DNA of 18,408 nucleotides from Candidatus Portnoybacteria bacterium CG10_big_fil_rev_8_21_14_0_10_36_7 (GTDB lineage: Bacteria; Patescibacteriota; Minisyncoccia; Portnoybacterales; PFDW01), in NCBI GenBank assembly GCA_002793835.1, contig PFDW01000015.1:1-18408 (forward strand). Direction: 5' to 3'. The translations under genes and the position numbers were made by a program. Positions 12,472 to 18,408 of the stretch are shown one piece after another. The notes under the pieces are model-generated. The model did no database searches and had not been told where the DNA came from. It saw only the letters and a list, made by a program, of their open reading frames with translations. Positions within the stretch are counted from its first letter, which is position 1. Each line of letters starts with the position of its first letter.

Positions 12472-15400
12472 ATGGCTGAAAAAAAGAATACTAAATTTAC
12501 ACATTTACATGTCCATTCTCATTATAGCCTTCTTGATGGGCTCGCAAAGATTGATGACCTTGTTGAGCTAGCGAAAGAGCGAGAGATGGATTCACTGGCT
12601 CTCACAGATCACGGCACAATGTATGGTGCAATAGAATTCTACACTAAAGCAAAAGCTGCGGGCGTCAAACCAATACTCGGTGTCGAGTCTTATATTGCCC
12701 CAAACGGAATTGCTAACAAGAGGCCTCGTATAGACGATAAAAGATTTCACTTAATCCTTTTAGCAAAAAATCAAACAGGCTATCAAAATCTTGTTCAACT
12801 TGTAACTGCGTCATGGTTAGATGGCTTTTATTACAAACCACGTATAGACAAAGAACTCCTCGCAAAGCATTCTAAAGGACTTATTGGTTCGTCCGCCTGT
12901 CTTGGTGGAGAACTAGCGCGTACCGCCCTCAATACAGGAGATATAAATGAAATTGGTAGAGTAGCCAAAGAATACGAAGATATTTTTGGTAAAGATAATT
13001 TTTTTGTTGAACTAGAACATCACCCAGGGATTCCCGAACAAGCAAAAGTTAATTCATTACTTATTAAAACTGCCAAAAAATTTAGATTGCCATTAGTCGC
13101 GACTCATGACGTACATTACTTGAAACCAGAAGATGCCAACGCCCAAGATATTTTAATGCTAGTTCAAACTGGTGCCAACATAAATAATGAAGAGCGACTA
13201 ACAATGAAACATGATGATTTTTCATTGCGACCAGCCAGCGACATGATGGAATATTTTAAAGATACGCCAGAAGCGATAGAAAACACTCAACGAATTGCAT
13301 CAGAATGTAACCTTAATTTAACACTCGACAATATTCAGTTGCCTCATTTTGAAGTACCAAACGGCACAACACCTAACAAATACCTAAAAGATCTTTGCTA
13401 CCAAAATCTCCCGAAAAAATATGGCAAAGCGATTAAAGCTGTTATTGACCGGATTGAATATGAGTTGAGCATCATCAAAAAAACTGGCTATGCTTCATAT
13501 TTTTTAATTGTTTATGACTTCGTTAAGTGGTCCAAAGAAAATAAAATTGTTGTTGGCCCAGGCAGGGGCTCGGCTGCAGGAAGTATTGTTTCATATTTGC
13601 TTAACATTACAGAAATTGATCCATTAAAATATGACTTACTATTTGAAAGATTTCTAAACCCAGAAAGAATATCACTGCCAGATATTGATATGGACTTTGC
13701 CGACACTCGCAGAGACGAAGTAATTAATTATGTCCGCGAAAAATATGGCAAAGACCATGTAGCTCAAATTATTACTTTCGGAACAATGGCCGCACGTGCT
13801 GCTATTAGAGATACTGGTCGTGCGATGGGACTGTCTTACAACTTCTGTGATCAAACGGCTAAAATGATTCCAGCTGTACCAGGGATGACCCTAAAACTTG
13901 CTCTTGAGCAAAGCTTGGAATTTCGCGAAGCATATACTAAAGATGAAGATACAAAAAATTTAGTTGATACAGCCTCAAAACTGGAAGGAGTTGTCAGACA
14001 CGCTTCAACTCATGCCTGCGGAGTTGTAATAACTAAAGATCCACTGTCAAAAATCACTCCTCTCCAACACCCAAACCAAAATGACAACATAATTATCAGC
14101 CAATACGAAATGCATGCGATTGAATCATTAGGATTACTTAAGATAGATTTTTTGGGCTTACGCAACCTAACCATAATTGAAAATACTCTTAAGATTATTA
14201 AACGAACAAAAGGAGTAATAATAGTTTTGGAAGATTTACCCTTAGACGACAAAGCTACTTTCAGGTTATTTCAAGACGCACGAACCACTGGGATATTTCA
14301 GCTTGAATCTGGAGGAATGAAACGATACCTCAAAGAACTTGAACCAAATGTTTTCGAAGATATAATTGCCATGATTGCGCTTTATAGGCCAGGACCAATG
14401 GAACTAATCCCAGAATTTGTTGCCAGAAAACACGGAAAAAGAAAAATTGAATATTTGCACCCTAAGTTAGAACCAATTTTAAAAAACACCTACGGTATTT
14501 CAGTTTACCAAGAACAATTAATGGCTATTGCCAGAGATTTGGCTGGGTTTACCTTGTCTCAAGCAGACACATTGAGAAAAGCAATTGGGAAAAAAATTAA
14601 AACGTTATTGGATGAACAAAAAATAAAAATTATCGAAGGAATGGTCGCCAATAAAATTTCAGAACAAACCGCCAGAAGAATTTGGGAAACTATTGAACCA
14701 TTTGCACAGTACGGCTTCAACAAATCACACGCCGCTTGTTATGCTATGATTGGCTATCAAACGGCATATCTTAAAGCACACTACCCTACTGAATTTATGG
14801 CTGCTCTTATGGTATCCGAACAAGACGACATTGAACGATTAGCGTTTCTAATAGACGAGGCAAAACAAATGCAAATTGAAGTCTTAGCTCCAGACATAAA
14901 CGAAAGCTTGGCGAATTTCACAGTGGTTGGAGAAAATAAAATCAGGTTTGGACTTAATGCTATAAAAAATGTTGGACACAACATTATAAAAGCAATCGTT
15001 GAAGCTCGCCAAGAAAGCGGACCTTTTCCAACAATTGACGACTTTATCGAACGTGTACGCCATAAGGATCTAAACAAAAAATCGCTAGAATCATTAATTA
15101 AGTGCGGAGCGATGGAAACACTCGGCGAGAGGAATCAGCTTCTTGGTAATTTAGAAGATATTTTAAGCTATGCGCGTGAAATGAAAAACAATCACCAGAA
15201 TGGGCAATTTAGTTTATTTGGAGGTGAAGAACACAAAAAAACATCATTTCTAAGGCTTAAAAAACAAGAACCAGCAGAAAAACGAGAAAAGCTATCTTGG
15301 GAAAAACAACTTCTAGGACTTTATATTTCAGAGCACCCTATTTACGAATATCTAGAAAGATTAAGAAAAGATACAAAATCGATTAAAGACGCAACCGACA

Positions 15401-15657
15401 ATAATATTAAAAATGTTAGTATTGGTGGTATTATAACCAATGTTCATAAAGTGATTACTAAAACTGGCAAGCCCATGCTATTTGTTGAGATAGAAGACGA
15501 TTCTGGAAAAATTGAAGCATTAATATTCCCCACGATGCTCGAGCACATTCCAACTTTGTGGCAAGAAGAAAAGATAGTTATTTTATCAGGCAAGTTATCC
15601 GATAAAGACGGAGTCCCAAAACTTTTAGCAGATAACGCCAGAGAATTTATTATTTGA
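12472..15657 (+). CDS. dnaE: DNA polymerase III alpha subunit, 1061 aa
   Basis: The replicative polymerase. The N-terminal PHP domain has its metal residues: HLHVHSHYS (11-19), TDH (45-47), E72, H93, C143, ELEHH (180-184) and THDVH (211-215). An intact PHP site can give metal-dependent 3'-5' exonuclease activity in the DnaE1 group. Polymerase aspartates are D404 and D406 in PDIDMDF, and D559 in KIDFLGLRNL. GPGRGSAAGS (362-371) and YGFNKSHAACYAMI (747-760) also fit. QFSLF (912-916) is an internal beta-clamp binding motif. An OB fold ends the protein at about 985-1060. It is about 100 residues shorter than the E. coli enzyme, so the tau-binding tail appears absent. It is transcribed away from rnhB. 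Confidence 0.97.
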   Translation: MAEKKNTKFTHLHVHSHYSLLDGLAKIDDLVELAKEREMDSLALTDHGTMYGAIEFYTKAKAAGVKPILGVESYIAPNGIANKRPRIDDKRFHLILLAKNQTGYQNLVQLVTASWLDGFYYKPRIDKELLAKHSKGLIGSSACLGGELARTALNTGDINEIGRVAKEYEDIFGKDNFFVELEHHPGIPEQAKVNSLLIKTAKKFRLPLVATHDVHYLKPEDANAQDILMLVQTGANINNEERLTMKHDDFSLRPASDMMEYFKDTPEAIENTQRIASECNLNLTLDNIQLPHFEVPNGTTPNKYLKDLCYQNLPKKYGKAIKAVIDRIEYELSIIKKTGYASYFLIVYDFVKWSKENKIVVGPGRGSAAGSIVSYLLNITEIDPLKYDLLFERFLNPERISLPDIDMDFADTRRDEVINYVREKYGKDHVAQIITFGTMAARAAIRDTGRAMGLSYNFCDQTAKMIPAVPGMTLKLALEQSLEFREAYTKDEDTKNLVDTASKLEGVVRHASTHACGVVITKDPLSKITPLQHPNQNDNIIISQYEMHAIESLGLLKIDFLGLRNLTIIENTLKIIKRTKGVIIVLEDLPLDDKATFRLFQDARTTGIFQLESGGMKRYLKELEPNVFEDIIAMIALYRPGPMELIPEFVARKHGKRKIEYLHPKLEPILKNTYGISVYQEQLMAIARDLAGFTLSQADTLRKAIGKKIKTLLDEQKIKIIEGMVANKISEQTARRIWETIEPFAQYGFNKSHAACYAMIGYQTAYLKAHYPTEFMAALMVSEQDDIERLAFLIDEAKQMQIEVLAPDINESLANFTVVGENKIRFGLNAIKNVGHNIIKAIVEARQESGPFPTIDDFIERVRHKDLNKKSLESLIKCGAMETLGERNQLLGNLEDILSYAREMKNNHQNGQFSLFGGEEHKKTSFLRLKKQEPAEKREKLSWEKQLLGLYISEHPIYEYLERLRKDTKSIKDATDNNIKNVSIGGIITNVHKVITKTGKPMLFVEIEDDSGKIEALIFPTMLEHIPTLWQEEKIVILSGKLSDKDGVPKLLADNAREFII

Positions 15658-15668
15658 ATAATCGCGAA

Positions 15669-15674
15669 TATAAT
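15669..15674 (+). promoter_or_regulatory. Candidate -10 box upstream of thrS
   Basis: TATAAT lies 16 nt before the thrS ATG in the 33-bp gap after dnaE. No good -35 hexamer is seen, so thrS may have its own weak promoter or simply be co-transcribed with dnaE. Confidence 0.35.
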
Positions 15675-15690
15675 GGTAAATTAATAAGTA

Positions 15691-17460
15691 ATGTCCAAAA
15701 AGATTGAACCGAACGAACTAGAAATCAAACGTCATTCACTGGCGCATATTATGGCTTCGGTGATTGAAGAAATGTTTCCCGACGCTAAATTCGCTATTGG
15801 CCCTACTATAGAAGATGGCTTCTATTATGATTTTGATTTACCAAGAACTTTAATCCCAGAAGATCTGCCATTAATTGAAGAAAAAATGCTTGCCCTGATT
15901 AAAAAAAATATTCCATTTGAAAAAATTGAAGTAAAAATTGATGATGCCATTGAAACAGCAAAAAAAGTCGGACAAAATTACAAGGCAGAATTATTAGAAC
16001 AAATAAAATCTGAAGGAGAAAAATCGGTATCTTTTTATAAGACCGATAAATTTGTTGATTTGTGTCGTGGGCCTCATATCGCCTCAACTGGGAAGATTAA
16101 CCCAAGGTCATTCAAATTAATATCAATCGCTGGTGCTTATTGGCGAGGAGACGAAAAAAATAAAATGCTCCAGCGCATCTACGGGGTAGCTTTTCAAAAT
16201 AAAGAAGAGCTGAAAGGTTATATCGCCCAACAAGCCGAGGCCGAAAAAAGAGACCACAGAAAGATCGGCAAAGAGCTGGGGCTATTTATGTTTTCAGAAG
16301 AAATTGGCAAGGGCCTACCACTATGGCTACCAAAAGGTGCTTTTATCAGAAAAAAACTTGAAGATTATATGTACGAGACCGAAAAAGCAAATGGGTATGA
16401 TTTTGTTTACACCCCAGTTTTAGCTAATGAAAATTTGTACAAAAAATCGGGACATTTATCTCACTACAAAGACGACATGTATGCACCGATTGAAATTGAA
16501 AACGAAAAGTATTATTTAAAACCCATGAATTGCCCACATCATCACATAATGTACGCATCAACAAATCGTAGTTATAACGACCTACCAATACGCTACGCAG
16601 ACTTCTCACCCATTCATCGTCATGAACGCTCTGGTGCGTTAACTGGTCTTATTCGGACTCGATCATTCTCTCAAAATGATGCTCACATCTATTGTAGTAA
16701 ACAAGATGTAGAAAAAGAAATTTCTAAAGTATTGGATATGTTTAAAAAAGTTTATAACGATTTCCATATTAAGAACTATTGGTTTCGTCTATCGCTCCCT
16801 AATTTTAATGACAAAGAAAAATATGGTGATATCACTAATAAAGCGCTCTGGGAAAAATCAGCTAATTATGCAAGAAAAGCCTTAGAAAAATCAGGAGAAA
16901 AATTTGATGAAATCTCTGGCGAAGCAGCATTTTATGGCCCTAAGATAGACGTTCAAATAAAAAATGTTATGGGCAAAAAAGATACAATAGCAACCGCCCA
17001 AGTTGATTTTTATATGCCGACAAAATTCGACTTAAACTTTATTAATGAAAAAGGCGAAAAAGAAAGACCCTTTATTATTCATCGCGCCATTATGGGTTCT
17101 TTTGACAGATTTTTTGCTTTTTTAGTTGAGCAAACTTCAGGACATTTTCCGATATGGCTCTCACCAATTCAAGTGCAAATAATCCCAGTCAGCGATAAGC
17201 ATGAAGATTATGCTAAAAAAATAACAAATGAATTAACTGAGTCTAATATATTAGTTGAAGCGACCAAAGGCAACGAGACGCTTGGCAAAAGAATCCGCGC
17301 AGGCCAACTTCAAAAAATTCCATATTTAATAATCGTTGGAGACAAAGAAATAAACGCCAAATCAATTGCAGTTAGGCACAGAGAAAAAGGAGACATGGGC
17401 TCAATAACAATTGATGAGTTTATTAAACTAGTCCAAGATGAAATAAAACAAAAAAAATAA
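15691..17460 (+). CDS. thrS: Threonyl-tRNA synthetase lacking the TGS domain, 589 aa
   Basis: Charges tRNA-Thr. The protein opens directly in the editing (SAD) domain: RHSLAHI gives H15 and H19, and VDLCRGPH gives C125 and H129, the four residues that clear mischarged serine. The catalytic core has zinc ligands C281 (MNCPHHH), H332 (NDAHIYC) and H464 (IIHRAIMGS), with class II motif 2 in IHRHERSGALTGLIRTRS. The anticodon-binding domain covers about 485-585. E. coli ThrRS has 642 residues; the missing 50-60 are the N-terminal TGS domain. The upstream sequence belongs to dnaE, so the domain is absent rather than miscalled. The gap to dnaE is 33 bp. Confidence 0.97.
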   Translation: MSKKIEPNELEIKRHSLAHIMASVIEEMFPDAKFAIGPTIEDGFYYDFDLPRTLIPEDLPLIEEKMLALIKKNIPFEKIEVKIDDAIETAKKVGQNYKAELLEQIKSEGEKSVSFYKTDKFVDLCRGPHIASTGKINPRSFKLISIAGAYWRGDEKNKMLQRIYGVAFQNKEELKGYIAQQAEAEKRDHRKIGKELGLFMFSEEIGKGLPLWLPKGAFIRKKLEDYMYETEKANGYDFVYTPVLANENLYKKSGHLSHYKDDMYAPIEIENEKYYLKPMNCPHHHIMYASTNRSYNDLPIRYADFSPIHRHERSGALTGLIRTRSFSQNDAHIYCSKQDVEKEISKVLDMFKKVYNDFHIKNYWFRLSLPNFNDKEKYGDITNKALWEKSANYARKALEKSGEKFDEISGEAAFYGPKIDVQIKNVMGKKDTIATAQVDFYMPTKFDLNFINEKGEKERPFIIHRAIMGSFDRFFAFLVEQTSGHFPIWLSPIQVQIIPVSDKHEDYAKKITNELTESNILVEATKGNETLGKRIRAGQLQKIPYLIIVGDKEINAKSIAVRHREKGDMGSITIDEFIKLVQDEIKQKK

Positions 17461-17461
17461 T

Positions 17462-17512
17462 ATGTGGAGGAAATTATTTTACACAAAAGACATTTTCTCT
17501 CAAAAAAAATGA
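17462..17512 (+). other. Possible 16-codon upstream ORF overlapping the DUF5667-like gene start
   Basis: Directly after the thrS stop an ATG opens MWRKLFYTKDIFSQKK and ends at TGA (17510-17512), overlapping the ATG of the next gene in an ATGA arrangement. The downstream gene has no Shine-Dalgarno site near its ATG (the nearest, GGAGG, is 38 nt upstream), so re-initiation from this mini-ORF could drive it. At this length it could also be chance. Confidence 0.3.
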
Positions 17513-18408
17513 ACAACCAATTCATCAGAAGACAGACATCGGCCATCAATATTTTTTTGATGGTTATTTTTATACTCGGCCTAACTAGCACGTCATTTGT
17601 TTCATCAGCCAAAGACACAGACAGCCAAAACGCTATTAGCAATTCGGCAGAAACAAACTTGCGTATTGAAGCCGACGAAAACATCCAAGCCGAAGACTTG
17701 GGTGTAAAAGAAGCTAAGATTTTGCCAACTAGTCGTTTATATTTTTTTAAAAATGCTTGGCGTGGAGTTCAGAAATTAGTGACGCTCGACCCGATTAAAG
17801 ACGCGGAGCTTGATATTAAGTTCGCGAATGAAAAACTAATTGAAGCAAAACAAGTAGCCGAAAAAACTGATGAGCCTGAAGCGATAAAACAAGCGCTGGA
17901 CAACTACCACAAAGAAATTAATTCAGCAAAGAAACAAATTGATGACCTAAAAACAAACGCTGGCTCAGACAAAAAAATGGATGCCTTGCTGGATAAAATG
18001 ATTGACTCGAACATAAAACAACAAAAATTGATGGACAAGATTGAAAAAGTTGCACCAAATTCAGTTTTCAAGAAGCTTAATGAAGTCAAAGAAAATGCTA
18101 TTGATAAATTTGCAAGTTCCGCCACTAAAATTGCTTCACCAGATGTGCTAAAAGATCGCATAGAGAACATAATGGATAAACAAAAAGGAAGTGAATTTAA
18201 AAACTTTAAAAATCTTGAAGTTTTAAAAGCTATTGAAGATAAGATGCCAGAAGCTTCAAAGGAAGCCATGAGACAGGCGCAAAATGTTGTCTTCCAACGA
18301 TTTGAGCGTGACATGCAGAACGGCCCAGAACAAATACGAACACAATTTGGTGATTACACGAGAAATATGGGCGGCGACAAAGGACGCCAACTAGAAATAT
18401 TACATACA
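17509..18408 (+). CDS. Exported DUF5667-like coiled protein, 3' end cut by window edge (300 residues visible)
   Basis: The N-terminus has a basic region (FIRRQTSAIN), a hydrophobic stretch (IFLMVIFILGLTSTSFVSS) and a likely signal peptidase I site after SSA34, so the protein is secreted or surface-held. Residues 71-118 read ILPTSRLYFFKNAWRGVQKL, then a segment ending FANEKLIEAKQVAE. 'LPxSxLYFxKNxWe' followed by an acidic 'DPxKxAELxxxFAxExLxEA' is the pattern I know from DUF5667 proteins. What follows is a charged, helical, probably coiled-coil region without cysteines. The reading frame is open to the right edge. The ATG at 17509 gives a proper signal peptide; an upstream in-frame GTG at 17464 would lengthen the basic region. 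The function of DUF5667 is unknown to me; an envelope role is inferred. Confidence 0.72.
   Translation, partial: MNNQFIRRQTSAINIFLMVIFILGLTSTSFVSSAKDTDSQNAISNSAETNLRIEADENIQAEDLGVKEAKILPTSRLYFFKNAWRGVQKLVTLDPIKDAELDIKFANEKLIEAKQVAEKTDEPEAIKQALDNYHKEINSAKKQIDDLKTNAGSDKKMDALLDKMIDSNIKQQKLMDKIEKVAPNSVFKKLNEVKENAIDKFASSATKIASPDVLKDRIENIMDKQKGSEFKNFKNLEVLKAIEDKMPEASKEAMRQAQNVVFQRFERDMQNGPEQIRTQFGDYTRNMGGDKGRQLEILHT

Noticed and set aside
17509..17610. Twin-arginine (Tat) signal in the DUF5667-like protein
   Set aside because: The RR is followed by QTSAIN rather than the xFLK-type consensus; an ordinary Sec signal fits better.
17310..17684. A 124-residue minus-strand ORF across the thrS end
   Set aside because: It is antisense to thrS and to the signal peptide of the next gene, with no recognisable motif.
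17904..18314. A 136-residue minus-strand ORF at the right end
   Set aside because: It is antisense to the DUF5667-like gene, serine/phenylalanine-rich, and typical of a shadow of a lysine/glutamate-rich coding strand.
1..18408. CRISPR arrays, insertion sequences, tRNA or rRNA genes, and UGA recoding
   Set aside because: I saw no spaced direct repeats, transposase motifs or cloverleaf sequence. TGA ends several genes at their expected family length.

Overview
The window looks like a chromosomal stretch from a Patescibacteria (Candidate Phyla Radiation) genome. The signs are low GC, compact genes separated by about 10-70 bp, and few Shine-Dalgarno sequences. It also has several pilin-like genes, a transketolase split into two ORFs, a threonyl-tRNA synthetase without its TGS domain, and an exported protein resembling the DUF5667 family. 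TGA is used as a normal stop (for example dnaE and the dehydrogenase), which argues against the lineages that read UGA as glycine. The lineage is inferred from gene content; no marker phylogeny was run.

Layout: everything left of about 12,430 is on the minus strand and everything right of 12,472 is on the plus strand, so the rnhB-dnaE gap is a divergent transcription hub. Read in transcription order, the minus strand holds three blocks. (1) rnhB alone, then rpmF-nusB-rnc and an unrecognised 82-residue protein, starting from a good sigma70-type promoter before rpmF. (2) rpsP-khpA, starting from a near-consensus promoter and ending at a rho-independent terminator. (3) trmD, then a sugar-phosphate series: rpiB, rpe, pilin, transketolase N half, transketolase C half, pilin, PfkB kinase, class II aldolase and 2-hydroxyacid dehydrogenase. 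This is followed by a broken pilin, a ferredoxin and rplY, which runs off the left edge. The plus strand carries dnaE, thrS and the start of the DUF5667-like exported protein, which runs off the right edge.

Function: rpiB, rpe and the two transketolase halves make up most of a non-oxidative pentose phosphate route linking ribose 5-phosphate to glycolytic intermediates. The aldolase and PfkB kinase sit in the same run and probably join it to lower glycolysis. The other genes are housekeeping: ribosome (L25, S16, L32), RNA processing and modification (RNase III, NusB, KhpA, TrmD), replication (DnaE, RNase HII) and translation (ThrRS).

Most unusual features: three related type IV pilin-like genes are scattered one at a time between the sugar-phosphate genes, and two of them are disrupted by frameshifts or stops. 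A perfect 40-bp palindrome forms the end of the dehydrogenase gene. Promoters of fdx, rpsP and rnhB lie so close to the start codon that the mRNAs should be nearly leaderless. L32 carries a histidine-rich tail. I see no CRISPR array, insertion sequence, tRNA or rRNA gene.
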